A stretch of DNA of 33,665 nucleotides from Acidobacteriota bacterium (GCA_021791935.1 JAJYVR010000005.1:1-33665), one strand, 5' to 3'; positions 16,533 through 24,639 are shown, counted from the stretch's first letter. Numbers and translations are program-made. Notes: a model not told the origin generated them from the letters alone.

Positions 16533-16964
16533 TCATTTTGCGAATCTTCTCAGAAACTCCGCGGGCCGCAGGATTCGTACTCCGCAAAGAATCTTGCCAA
16601 AATATATCCCGAAATGTTGAATGTCGCCAGTCAACAAAAAGTCTGACTCTGCGGCAACAGCGCCAGCAAGGATGGGACGGTCCTTGTCCGGCAATTCGAT
16701 GCCCGCCAACTTATCCTGTGTTCTCGCGTCGATTCCCAATGCATCTGTGGCGATTTCTACGCCTTCAAGCAGGTCTCGCAGGCGTGATTGTTGGTCTTCC
16801 TGGTCGAGGTTGTTGGCCGCTTCTTGCGCTGCGTACACGGACGTTACGAGCCGAACGCGGTGCAGTTTCCATAGGACCGCAAGGCCAGCCTGCTCACGAT
16901 ACGCCGCCGAAAACAGAACATTCGCATCCAGGAAAACTCGGCAATCGTGTTTTGGGCGCGGCAT
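16533..16964 (-). CDS. PIN-domain protein, probable VapC-type toxin
   Basis: PIN domains are metal-dependent ribonucleases; as toxins they cleave tRNA or rRNA. The 143 residues run from VFLDANVLFSAA (Asp13) through Glu48, DKDRPILAGAVA (Asp93/Asp95) to FLLTGDIQHF (Asp114), giving the expected acidic cluster. ATG 16964 is chosen because it immediately precedes the PIN core; a TTG at 17012 would add 16 residues that overlap the antitoxin gene. Four bases separate it from the AbrB-type gene, the order and spacing of an antitoxin-toxin operon. The target RNA cannot be told. Confidence 0.85.
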   Translation of the reverse strand: MPRPKHDCRVFLDANVLFSAAYREQAGLAVLWKLHRVRLVTSVYAAQEAANNLDQEDQQSRLRDLLEGVEIATDALGIDARTQDKLAGIELPDKDRPILAGAVAAESDFLLTGDIQHFGIYFGKILCGVRILRPAEFLRRFAK

Positions 16965-16968
16965 CGAT

Positions 16969-17253
16969 TTAAGCTGGACGCCGATGCCGAATCTTCCGTG
17001 GAGAGAGCGCAAGTTTGCGCACTTCTTTTACTGCCTGCGCATAGTCTTCAACATCCACAGCATTATTCAGCAGGAATTCCGCCTTGCGCTCGTCTGTATA
17101 TCGCTCCACCGGCACCGCTACCGCGGGTCGCAGCAGAATTCCGCCGCCTTGTTCCTCCGCGATCAGCAGCGTGCCTTCCTTCAGACCAAACCTCTCTCGT
17201 AGCTTGGCGGGGACCACAATGGTGCCCCGCTTCCCAACCCGACTGGTTTCCAT
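16969..17253 (-). CDS. AbrB/SpoVT-type antitoxin
   Basis: The 94-residue protein opens with a swapped-hairpin DNA-binding domain: SRVGKRGTIVVPAKLRERFGLKEGTLLIAEEQGGGILLRP. This is the AbrB/MazE/VapB fold. The acidic/basic C-terminal half would wrap the toxin. ATG 17253 has AGAGG about nine bases upstream. Antitoxins of this type bind their own promoter, so autoregulation of the pair is expected from the family. Confidence 0.87.
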   Translation of the reverse strand: METSRVGKRGTIVVPAKLRERFGLKEGTLLIAEEQGGGILLRPAVAVPVERYTDERKAEFLLNNAVDVEDYAQAVKEVRKLALSPRKIRHRRPA

Positions 17254-17371
17254 CAAAATGCCTCTTTTTCAGAATATCAGACAATCGGACATTATGAACT
17301 TCTGGAAGACCGATATACCCAGGCAAGAATTTGCGCCGAGTCTCTGGGATGGAAGAGTCGGCGGAGGCCGC

Positions 17372-18418
17372 CTAGTTTAGAAACATTGTCCGATAGAGGG
17401 TGTCGCGCTGGACGGGCTTGAATCCGGCATCTCGGATAATGCGGCGCAGTTCTTCTTCCGTGGTGTGGTTCGCCGTCCCCGCCGCCTTCACCACATTTTC
17501 TTCCAGCATCACCGAACCGACATCGTTACCGCCGAAGCGCAACCCCATCTGCAGCACCTTCAGCCCCTGCGTCACCCAGCTCGACTGCACATTCAGGATG
17601 TTGTCCAGATACAGCCGCGAAATTGCCAGCACCTTCAGATATTCGACCGATGTCGCCTCGTCCCAGCCACGCCCGCCCAGCGCCGTGTTGTGCGGCTGAA
17701 AACTCCATGGGATAAACGCCGTGAATCCGCCCGTCTCGTCCTGCAGGCGGCGCAGCGTTTCAAAGTGGTTCACACGCTGCTCAAACGTCTCGCCCACGCC
17801 AAACATCATGGTCGCGGTGGTGCGCATTCCCAATTGATGCGCGGTGCGATGCACCAGCACCCACTCATCCGTGCCGCACTTCAGCCGAGCAATCCGATGC
17901 CGCACTTCATCGTCGAGAATCTCCGCCCCGCCGCCGGGAATCGAATCCAGGCCCGCATCGCGCAACCGCGCAATCGTGTCCCGCACCGACAGCCCGCTGT
18001 ATTCCGCAATCGCCAGAATCTCCGACGCGGAAAAACAATGCAGCCAGATGGAAGGGAAGCGCTGTTTAATGCCCGTCAGCAACCGCTCAAACCAATCGAT
18101 CTTCAAATCAGGATGCAGCCCGCCCTGCATCAGCACGCCCGTCCCGCCCATCTCCACGGTCTCGCGAATCTTGTCGTAAATCGTATCGAAGTCGAGAATG
18201 TATCCCTCCGCCGCGAGCTTGCCTTTCAGCGGGCGATAGAAGGCGCAGAACGTGCAGTATTCCGTGCAGAAATTTGTGTAATTGATGTTGCGGTCGATGA
18301 TGTAGGTGACCACGCCCTCCGGATGCAGCCTGCGCCGCACCGCGTTGGCTTCCATGCCCAGCCCAATCAAGTCGTCCGACGCAAATGCGTCCAGAGCCTG
18401 CTGTCGCGTGATCCCCAT
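17372..18418 (-). CDS. mqnC: Cyclic dehypoxanthinyl futalosine synthase
   Basis: This radical SAM enzyme cyclises dehypoxanthinyl futalosine in the futalosine route to menaquinone. The cluster motif CTEYCTFC (Cys51, 55, 58) follows NINYTNF, typical of MqnC/MqnE. IPGGGAEILDDEVR and HRTAHQLGMRTTATMMFGVGET support MqnC over MqnE and over CofH. At 348 aa it is close to the usual 350-380. No other men or mqn gene is in the window, so the pathway genes are scattered, which is common. A small ORF lies upstream on the same strand. Confidence 0.92.
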   Translation of the reverse strand: MGITRQQALDAFASDDLIGLGMEANAVRRRLHPEGVVTYIIDRNINYTNFCTEYCTFCAFYRPLKGKLAAEGYILDFDTIYDKIRETVEMGGTGVLMQGGLHPDLKIDWFERLLTGIKQRFPSIWLHCFSASEILAIAEYSGLSVRDTIARLRDAGLDSIPGGGAEILDDEVRHRIARLKCGTDEWVLVHRTAHQLGMRTTATMMFGVGETFEQRVNHFETLRRLQDETGGFTAFIPWSFQPHNTALGGRGWDEATSVEYLKVLAISRLYLDNILNVQSSWVTQGLKVLQMGLRFGGNDVGSVMLEENVVKAAGTANHTTEEELRRIIRDAGFKPVQRDTLYRTMFLN

Positions 18419-18521
18419 GGCCCTAGTTTACCCGTTACGCTGGGACCTTGCACTCCGTACCGTCGGCGTCCCAACATCCCGCGCGGGTACGGCGTTCGCC
18501 GCACAACCATCCGCAAGCCAG

Positions 18522-18710
18522 CTACTCTTCGTCGGTTCGCTTTTCCTGCGGCGGAGGATCGCCAGCGGAACTTTGTGCAGGCCCCGACGGCGCAGGTTTC
18601 GCCGAGTCCGGCGGGATTTTCCTGGTCTGCATTCTGCGAATGTCGTTCGGACTGGAGACGCCGAAAATGGAAAGCGCGCGGCCCAGCTTGTTGAAGATTC
18701 CACTGGACAT
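18522..18710 (-). CDS. Possible small protein upstream of mqnC
   Basis: A 62-codon frame starts at ATG 18710 with AGGAG ten bases upstream. Third codon positions are strongly G/C, as in the neighbouring genes. The N-terminus (MSSGIFNKLGRALSIFGVSS) could form a short amphipathic helix; the C-terminal half is Pro/Ser/charged and probably disordered. An overlapping frame from ATG 18717 sits closer to the same ribosome-binding site but gives an Arg-rich unlikely protein. I do not recognise a family. It is 104 bases from mqnC and may be co-transcribed with it. Confidence 0.5.
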   Translation of the reverse strand: MSSGIFNKLGRALSIFGVSSPNDIRRMQTRKIPPDSAKPAPSGPAQSSAGDPPPQEKRTDEE

Positions 18711-18788
18711 TTTGCATTTTCTCCTTGTTTCGCTAGTTTATATGGAGTGCGCAACATAAACCGCAAATCCCGGCATCCGAGGAGCAAT

Positions 18789-20015
18789 ATGCGATTTTTT
18801 CTTCTTGCGGACTCCGCGCTCTTTTCTACTGCGGTGAAGAATTCCATTGCAATCGCCTTATTTCTGTCGATTGGCGCGGCACCGGCCCTTGCCACACCTA
18901 AGAGCAAAAAATCCGGACCGAAGCCCGCACCCCAAGCGTCTACCAAGGCCAAGCCAGATGTCCTCGTCTTTTTAAATGGAGACAGGATCACGGGAAATCT
19001 TGTCAAAGCCGATGGCGTCAACATTTACTTTGCCACCGACGAGGCCGGTCAAGTGACGGTGCCATGGACGAAAATCAAGAACTTCGATACGTCCAAGCGA
19101 TTTGCCGTTCTCACAAAAAAAGAGAAGGCGCAGCGCAAACATATCAACCACTCAATTCCTGTGGGGAGTTTGCATCTGAATGGGAAGACATTGACGATTG
19201 CAGACAACAACGCAAGCCAAAATGTCGCCGTCAGCGACATCAGCTATGTAATCGATGAGGCAACATATCGAAAAAATGTGGAACAAGAGCAAGGACTGTT
19301 CCACGGAATCACGGGGTCCGTGACGGCAGGCTACAGCCAGGTCAACTCCACCTATAACTCAACGACCCTGACTTCCGGTGTCAATCTTACACGCATCGCT
19401 CCGGCCGTCCCGTGGATGAAAGCGGCGCGCAGAACTCTTTTGAACTTTTCCAATACATATTCGACCTTCACTCAGTCCCCCAGCCCGACCGCAGTGACCA
19501 ATATTTTGCATGGCAGCCTGGAAGAAGACGAGTATCTGAAGCCGCGATTTTACCTTCTTGAGCAGGCGATCTACGACCGGAATTCCGTCGAAGGCCTGGC
19601 GTTGCAGCAGGTGTATGGCGGCGGTCTTGGATATACCGTCATCAAGAAGGCGATGCAGGAACTGGATTTGAGCGCAACCGTCAATTACACAAAACAGCAG
19701 TTCGATCAGCCGGTAGCGTTGAATCCCAACCAGGCGCCAAGCGCGACGCAAAATCTAATAGGAGCGACGTTTGCCGACAATTACACATACAAGCTGCCTC
19801 ACCACATCGTATTGACGGAAGTTTCCAATGTAACGCCGGAATTCAATTATTTTCAGGCTTATACGGCAAATGCGACAGTCGGGGCCACGATGCCGATCAT
19901 CAAGAACTTTGGCCTGTCCATCCAAGCGATTGACAATTACTTGAACGACCCGCCTCCGGGATTCAAGGGCAATTCGACGCAGTACACAACCGGGCTGACA
20001 TACAGCATTCCATGA
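18789..20015 (+). CDS. DUF481-like outer-membrane/periplasmic protein
   Basis: The start is ATG 18789, placed four bases after AGGAG; the frame is open further upstream but without gene features. The 408 residues begin with a signal peptide (VKNSIAIALFLSIGAAPALA). Residues about 45-160 form a small beta domain with DVLVFLNGDRITGNLVKADG and VGSLHLNGKTLTI, like the N-terminal domain of YdiY-type proteins. The C-terminal part (GITGSVTAGYSQVNSTYNSTTL to TTGLTYSIP) looks like a DUF481 barrel. Codon use is slightly AT-richer than neighbours. Function is unknown. A bidirectional terminator follows. Confidence 0.75.
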   Translation: MRFFLLADSALFSTAVKNSIAIALFLSIGAAPALATPKSKKSGPKPAPQASTKAKPDVLVFLNGDRITGNLVKADGVNIYFATDEAGQVTVPWTKIKNFDTSKRFAVLTKKEKAQRKHINHSIPVGSLHLNGKTLTIADNNASQNVAVSDISYVIDEATYRKNVEQEQGLFHGITGSVTAGYSQVNSTYNSTTLTSGVNLTRIAPAVPWMKAARRTLLNFSNTYSTFTQSPSPTAVTNILHGSLEEDEYLKPRFYLLEQAIYDRNSVEGLALQQVYGGGLGYTVIKKAMQELDLSATVNYTKQQFDQPVALNPNQAPSATQNLIGATFADNYTYKLPHHIVLTEVSNVTPEFNYFQAYTANATVGATMPIIKNFGLSIQAIDNYLNDPPPGFKGNSTQYTTGLTYSIP

Positions 20016-20030
20016 TCGATTTACGATCAA

Positions 20031-20066
20031 GAAAAACACCCGTGAAGATCTCCGCGGGTGTTTTTC
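20031..20066. terminator. Bidirectional Rho-independent terminator
   Basis: A 12-bp perfect stem (20031-20042 with 20055-20066) has an A-run on the left and a T-run on the right. It lies between the convergent DUF481-like and cytochrome genes and suits both strands. Confidence 0.92.
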
Positions 20067-20080
20067 TGTCGCGATAATCC

Positions 20081-20611
20081 TTAAAACGTCAGCGGCTTGG
20101 CCAGAATGTCCATGGCCGGCTGCGGCAACGGCTTGTCCGCATTCGCCAGCAGCAAACTGACCTGCCACATTTGCGTCGAGGAAAGGACCTGGTCGAACGA
20201 CGGCATCCCCGTCAGGCGAATTCCATTCGAAACCTTCCAATACGTCTCTCCCGGCGGGTCGTCGCTGACTCCCACCACGCCTCGCGATCCATGTGCGTGC
20301 CATAGCTGCGGTGCATGCGGGTACATGTGCGGGGCCGCGGTGGAATTTTGGCTGTTCAGCCCATGGCAAAATGCGCAATTCTGGCGGTAGACCTGCGCTC
20401 CCGCAGTCATATTGTCCGCGGTTGCCTGGATCGGCACCGACTTGGGCATGTCCTTCTGGATGCGGCGATGCAACGGAACATGCACAATCTGCTTTTCAAA
20501 AGGAAAAGGCGGATCGGCAACGGCGACGGGAGGATTGCCAAAGCGAAGATAGCAAAGTGCCCCGATCGGTACGATGACCAGCCCTACCAGCAGGCCAATA
20601 AAAAACTTCAT
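20081..20611 (-). CDS. Membrane-anchored monohaem cytochrome c
   Basis: The 176-residue protein has an uncleaved N-terminal anchor (KFFIGLLVGLVIVPIGALCY), then a class I cytochrome c domain with CAFCH at 79-83 and a probable axial Met136 in LTGMPSF. ATG 20611 is chosen for the preceding GGAGGAG; upstream codons look non-coding. It would carry electrons in the periplasm. No oxidase or dehydrogenase partner is adjacent, so its redox partner is unknown. Confidence 0.88.
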   Translation of the reverse strand: MKFFIGLLVGLVIVPIGALCYLRFGNPPVAVADPPFPFEKQIVHVPLHRRIQKDMPKSVPIQATADNMTAGAQVYRQNCAFCHGLNSQNSTAAPHMYPHAPQLWHAHGSRGVVGVSDDPPGETYWKVSNGIRLTGMPSFDQVLSSTQMWQVSLLLANADKPLPQPAMDILAKPLTF

Positions 20612-20753
20612 ACACTCCTCCGAGAATCGGCGATTTTTCATCCTGGAAACAGGGGCCACGCTCGCCTCTCTGCTCCGTGTACAGATAGACTACCTGCGTC
20701 CGGCAACCCCCGTAAATGATTTAGATGATTTAATGGAGACTTAGGAGAAAAAA

Positions 20754-21590
20754 GTGCTGTCTCAGTTCACCCAGGGAGCCCGATCCATTCCCTTGCCAAT
20801 TTTCAGGTCCATGTCACCGCGCCGCGTCGCTGCTTCCGGTCTTCGCTCCCTCGGCTTCAGCCTCGCCTGTTTCGTCCTGGTGCTCTTCGTCTGCTGCATG
20901 GCTTCCCCATTGCGCGCGCAGGACTCAAGCCCGCAGCTCCAGCCGAAAGCCTCGTCGTCTTCCGTTCCGGAGCAGACGCCGACCACTCGCCGCAGCCTGG
21001 AGAACCGGCGAATGCAAACCAAACGACGCCGCGAGGCAGCGCTCGTCAGCGCAACCTATAACCATCGCTGGGAAATGTATGTCGGCGGGGAGTACATGCG
21101 TTTTCGCCCCGGACCGAACCTGCATAACTCCGGCATGGGCGGCTGGATACTGGGAGCAACTCGCTACTTTACGCCTCGATGGGGCATCAGCGCCGATGCT
21201 CGCGGCGACTATGGGAACAACTCCCTCGGTGCGGTTAGCGGCGGAGGCAACAACACCTACAACGCCAGGTTCAGCGTGTTCCCCTTCACCATCGGCCCGC
21301 TCTATCGGTTCTATGGCAGTCCGAAATATTCTGTCAGCGCCGCTCTCCAGGTAGGCGATATCTATGGGTACTTCGACCAGGACATCGGCCCATTTCCGCC
21401 GGCGTCGGTGGGCTTTTATCCCGCCAGCAATGTGGGCGCCGCCATTGCCAGCCTTCACCTGGATTACAACCTGAGCCCGGGCCTCGCGGTCCGGCTTTCC
21501 CCGCGCATACTGTTCGACCACTTTGGCGGGAACCTCGATCACAATCAGGGGTTCATGGTCGGGATGGTCTATCGCTTCGGACGGCAATAG
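20754..21590 (+). CDS. Outer-membrane beta-barrel protein
   Basis: The GTG at 20754 is seven bases after TAGGAG and is the preferred start; ATG 20811 would also retain the signal peptide. The hydrophobic stretch LGFSLACFVLVLFVCCMASPLRA is followed by a Ser/Gln/Arg-rich linker, then a barrel of about 180 residues (YVGGEYMRFRPG, WGISADARGDYG, YSVSAALQVGDIYG, LAVRLSPRILFDHFGG, ending VYRFGRQ). It resembles the acidobacterial OmpA-like porin-fold proteins, but I cannot name a family. A strong terminator follows, so it is a single-gene unit. Confidence 0.75.
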   Translation: MLSQFTQGARSIPLPIFRSMSPRRVAASGLRSLGFSLACFVLVLFVCCMASPLRAQDSSPQLQPKASSSSVPEQTPTTRRSLENRRMQTKRRREAALVSATYNHRWEMYVGGEYMRFRPGPNLHNSGMGGWILGATRYFTPRWGISADARGDYGNNSLGAVSGGGNNTYNARFSVFPFTIGPLYRFYGSPKYSVSAALQVGDIYGYFDQDIGPFPPASVGFYPASNVGAAIASLHLDYNLSPGLAVRLSPRILFDHFGGNLDHNQGFMVGMVYRFGRQ

Positions 21591-21627
21591 GCCCATGGCA
21601 TACCTGGCACCGTCCCTGGGCCGAACC

Positions 21628-21662
21628 AAAAGAAGACTGCGCTGCCCGCAGTCTTCTTTTTC
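21628..21662 (+). terminator. Rho-independent terminator of the barrel gene
   Basis: A 14-bp perfect stem (21628-21641 with 21647-21660) with a 5-nt loop ends in a T-run. Confidence 0.92.
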
Positions 21663-21699
21663 TGTGGACGAAGACGATTTCAGAACGATAGAAAGCTGA

Positions 21700-23211
21700 G
21701 TGAATCGAATGGCAACCGCAAGACGCAGCACCAGGAACTTTAAGAATTTGATTGGCGGCAAATGGGTCAGCGCCCACTCCCGCAAAACGTTTGAGAATCG
21801 CAATCCCGCAAAGAACCGCGACTTGGTCGGCATCTTTCCCGCGTCCGATACACGAGATGTCTCCGACGCCGTCTCCGCAGCCAAACAAGCCTTCCAAACC
21901 TGGCGGCTGGTGCCCGCCCCCAAGCGCGCCGAGATCCTGTTCCGCGCCGGCGAAATCCTCACCGAACGCAAAGAGCAGTATGCCCGCGATATGACCCGCG
22001 AAATGGGAAAGGTGCTGGAAGAAACCCGCGGCGATGTGCAGGAAGCCATCGACACCGCCTTCTACATGGCCGGCGAGGGTCGCCGCATGTTCGGCAACAC
22101 CACGCCCTCCGAGTTGCAGAATAAATTTGCCATGAGCGTGCGCATGCCCGTCGGCGTCTGCGGCATGATCACTCCGTGGAATTTTCCCATGGCCATCCCC
22201 TCCTGGAAGCTGCTGCCGGCCATCGTCTGCGGCAACACCTGCGTCATCAAACCCGCGCAGGCCACGCCGCTTTCCACCTACAACCTGGTGCAGGCGCTGC
22301 TCGATGCCGGCTTGCCCAATGGCGTCGTCAATATCGTTTCCGGTTCCGGCGGCCAGGTCGGCATGCCGTTAGTCGAGCATCCCGACGTCAACGCCATCAG
22401 CCTCACGGGATCGAGTGAAGTCGGTCGCGCCGTCGGCATGGCCGCGGCCGCCGGTTTCAAACCCTGCTCGCTGGAACTCGGCGGCAAAAACGCCATGATC
22501 GTCATGGACGACGCCAATCTCGATCTGGCCGTCGAAGGCGCGCTCTGGGGAGCGTTTGGCACCACTGGCCAGCGCTGCACCGCCACCAGCCGCATCCTGA
22601 TTTGCAAGAAAATTGCCCGCCGCTTCACCGAGCAATTGGTCGAGCGCGTCCGCAAGCTGCGCATCGGCAACGGCCTGGAAAAAGGCGTGCAGGTCGGTCC
22701 GCTGGTCAACCAGCAGCAGGTGGAAACCAGCGCCATGTATGTCAAAATCGCTCTCGATGAAGGCGCAAAACTTCTTGCCGGCGGCAAGCGCCTGCAAGGC
22801 AGGGCCTATGCGGATGGATATTTTTTCGCTCCCACCATCTTTGGCGGAGTGAAGCCGTCGATGCGGGTCGCGCGCGAAGAAGTCTTCGGTCCCGTCCTCA
22901 GTCTGTTGGAGTTCGACAATTTTGAGCACGCCCTTCAAATTGCCAACGATGTCGACTACGGTCTCTCCGCCGCCATCTACACTCGCGATGTCAACCAGGC
23001 CTATCGCGCCATGCGCGACATCGACACCGGCATCGTCTACATCAATGCGCCCACCATTGGCGCGGAAGTGCATCTGCCCTTCGGCGGCGTCAAGCAGACC
23101 GGCAACGGCCATCGCGAAGGCGGCAGCGGCGCGTTGGATTTCTACACCGCCTGGAAGTCCGTCTACGTGGATTATTCCGATCGCCTGCAGCGCGCCCAGA
23201 TCGACGATTGA
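21700..23211 (+). CDS. Aldehyde dehydrogenase family protein
   Basis: It oxidises an aldehyde to the acid with NAD(P)+. The 503-residue protein is full length. Catalytic residues are visible: Asn161 (PWNFP), Glu259 (SLELGGKN), Cys293 (GQRCTA). The C-terminal [27 protein letters not shown] is typical of a branch of uncharacterised ALDHs related to, but distinct from, the aminoadipic-semialdehyde (ALDH7) type. The substrate cannot be assigned. It starts at GTG 21700 or ATG 21709; neither has a strong ribosome-binding site. Confidence 0.92.
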   Translation: MNRMATARRSTRNFKNLIGGKWVSAHSRKTFENRNPAKNRDLVGIFPASDTRDVSDAVSAAKQAFQTWRLVPAPKRAEILFRAGEILTERKEQYARDMTREMGKVLEETRGDVQEAIDTAFYMAGEGRRMFGNTTPSELQNKFAMSVRMPVGVCGMITPWNFPMAIPSWKLLPAIVCGNTCVIKPAQATPLSTYNLVQALLDAGLPNGVVNIVSGSGGQVGMPLVEHPDVNAISLTGSSEVGRAVGMAAAAGFKPCSLELGGKNAMIVMDDANLDLAVEGALWGAFGTTGQRCTATSRILICKKIARRFTEQLVERVRKLRIGNGLEKGVQVGPLVNQQQVETSAMYVKIALDEGAKLLAGGKRLQGRAYADGYFFAPTIFGGVKPSMRVAREEVFGPVLSLLEFDNFEHALQIANDVDYGLSAAIYTRDVNQAYRAMRDIDTGIVYINAPTIGAEVHLPFGGVKQTGNGHREGGSGALDFYTAWKSVYVDYSDRLQRAQIDD

Positions 23212-23327
23212 TGAACAAGGCGACCAACAATCCGCTCAAGGAGGCGTACTTCGAAGCTGGGACAACGCCACAACGACCGAATCTTGAATACTTGCGATTG
23301 TTTGAATGATGCGCAAATCAAAAAACG

Positions 23328-23386
23328 TGTCATCCCGAGCGAAGGAATCCCAGCGCACGCTGGGATTATGCAGTCGAGGGACCTGC
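23328..23386 (-). repeat. Dispersed palindromic repeat R7 (G/C subtype)
   Basis: Read on the minus strand it begins GCAGGTCCCTCG and ends GCTCGGGATGACA. The centre is a perfect 9-bp stem (23346-23354 with 23359-23367). It supplies the last codons (AGPSTA) and the stop of the GIY-YIG gene at 23366. Confidence 0.88.
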
Positions 23387-23680
23387 GTTTGGATACCATC
23401 CGTCGCTCAGATCAGTCCAAGTTGGATTTTGTTTCTCTATCAAAGTGATCTTCTTGCTTCGCGACCAGTTTTTGAGTTGTTTCTCGCGCGCGATGGCCAG
23501 AGGTACCGAAACATAGGATTCGAACCATACCAGGCGGTGACAACGATATTTCGAAGTGAAACCGGGATATGTGCCGGCTTTATGTTCCCAAACTCGTCGC
23601 TCCAGATTGTTCGTAATGCCGATATACAGCACATGAGTCCGGCTTGCGACAATGTAAGTGTAATAGTGATGTTCTCGCAT
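23366..23680 (-). CDS. GIY-YIG nuclease-domain protein, second copy
   Basis: This 104-residue single-domain GIY-YIG nuclease is 64/95 identical, by eye, to the one at 3263-3625. YTYIVAS and LYIGITNNLERRVWEHK hold the GIY/YIG pair and arginine, and REKQLKNW the conserved helix with glutamate. It starts at ATG 23680 and stops inside repeat R7. Divergence from copy 1 is spread evenly over the protein with the motifs kept, suggesting purifying selection since the copies split. It lies between the aldehyde dehydrogenase and HNH genes in an AT-richer island. Confidence 0.9.
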   Translation of the reverse strand: MREHHYYTYIVASRTHVLYIGITNNLERRVWEHKAGTYPGFTSKYRCHRLVWFESYVSVPLAIAREKQLKNWSRSKKITLIEKQNPTWTDLSDGWYPNAGPSTA

Positions 23681-23721
23681 CAGGCTCCAACTCGATCAGA
23701 CGGCTTTTCGATTATATGTTG

Positions 23722-23779
23722 GTCATCCCGAGCGAGGTAGTCACAGCCTGCGCTGCGACTGCGCAGTCGAGGGACCTGC
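23722..23779 (-). repeat. Dispersed palindromic repeat R8 (G/C subtype)
   Basis: It carries the family ends and a near-perfect 9-bp central stem (AGTCACAGC opposed to GCTGCGACT). It continues directly into the GIY-YIG remnant at 23780-23845 and is in the same orientation as R7. Confidence 0.87.
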
Positions 23780-23845
23780 GGTTGGATACCAATGTGTTCG
23801 GCTAGCTACAATGTAAACGTAAACGTAATAACGGTGTTCACGCAT
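23759..23845 (-). pseudogene. Internally deleted GIY-YIG gene remnant
   Basis: Read from ATG 23845 on the minus strand the frame gives MREHRYYVYVYIVASRTH, then WYPTAGPSTAQ. The first part matches the N-terminus of the intact copy (MREHHYYTYIVASRTH) with a duplicated Val-Tyr, and the second matches its C-terminus (WYPNAGPSTA). About 75 codons, including YIG and the catalytic helix, are missing with no frame change. The start codon overlaps the ATG of the HNH gene on the other strand. Confidence 0.82.
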
Positions 23846-24554
23846 GAATGATCAGATCAATCAAATCAGGCAGCTTCTTGATCAATTAGAAGCTGGTTCA
23901 GAGGTAAAGGCCAGTTCCAAGAGCCTAGCCGAATTTTCTGCTTTAGAGCTCCCGCAAATCATTCAAGAAGTTGTAGATGATCTTCAGCCACTTTTAACAC
24001 CCTACGAAGCCGCGTTTTACTGGTATCTCTTTCGACATTCAATTGCGGGGAACGGGAGCGCATATCTGCGAACTGGCCACAGGCGTCTGTGCAAAGGCGT
24101 TGCAAAATCCTCTCGCTCAGGCCGGGCAGAGAACCCTGTTGCGCCGAGCAAGGTTCAGGAAATCCTGCGTGAATTGGAGTCAATTGGCGCAATTCGCAAA
24201 GAAGGTGAACCCAATCGTGAAGGCACACTCTATCGGGTTCTTGTTCCTGACGAAATCGAAGCTTGCAGGAAATATCGTGCAGAGCGCCTTACAGAAAACC
24301 TACCGCCTGAAGCCCTTGAGGCTGAAATTGATCACTACAACGTGCGCGAAAATCGCGTGAAAATCTTTGAGCGGGACCAGTACAAATGCTTCTATTGTGA
24401 GAAGCAGCTTACTCGCTTTACCGCGACACTTGATCACATCACGCCCGTCGCGGAGGGTGGTGGCAACGATATAGGCAATTTAATTACTGCCTGTTTGCAC
24501 TGCAATTCCCGGAAACAGAAACGTCCTTTGGACGATTTCCTTGCTGAAAGCTGA
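23844..24554 (+). CDS. Winged-helix/HNH endonuclease protein
   Basis: The C-terminal 65 residues are an HNH nuclease: YKCFYCEKQL, LDHITPVAEGGGNDIGNLITAC and CNSRKQKRPLDDF show the zinc-binding CxxC pairs and the catalytic DH. Residues about 50-140 (LTPYEAAFYWYLFRHS, SKVQEILRELESIGAIRK, GTLYRVLVPDEI) look like a winged-helix DNA-binding domain of the replication-initiator type. The gene is AT-rich (24 of 60 bases G/C at 23941-24000), unlike the host genes. ATG 23844 overlaps the GIY-YIG remnant. A defence, homing or mobile-element role is inferred from the domains and location. Confidence 0.82.
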   Translation: MNDQINQIRQLLDQLEAGSEVKASSKSLAEFSALELPQIIQEVVDDLQPLLTPYEAAFYWYLFRHSIAGNGSAYLRTGHRRLCKGVAKSSRSGRAENPVAPSKVQEILRELESIGAIRKEGEPNREGTLYRVLVPDEIEACRKYRAERLTENLPPEALEAEIDHYNVRENRVKIFERDQYKCFYCEKQLTRFTATLDHITPVAEGGGNDIGNLITACLHCNSRKQKRPLDDFLAES

Positions 24555-24590
24555 TCGATCAGCGTGATGGAATCCCATAATGGCGGAAAC

Positions 24591-24639
24591 GCAGGTCCCT
24601 CCGCTGCGGTCGCCGCGGCGACCTCCGGTCGGGATGACA
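24591..24639 (+). repeat. Dispersed palindromic repeat R9 (C/G subtype)
   Basis: Family ends are intact. The centre 24608-24623 is a perfect 16-base palindrome. It lies between the HNH gene and ald, about 60 bases before the ald start. Confidence 0.87.

Noticed and set aside
18306-18788. N-terminal extension of the DUF481-like protein
   Set aside because: The frame is open but overlaps mqnC and the small ORF region; AGGAG plus a signal peptide place the start at 18789.
1361-24639. CRISPR array or tandem array from the recurring GCAGGTCCCTC units
   Set aside because: The copies are dispersed over 23 kb, in both orientations, with variable centres and no regular spacers.
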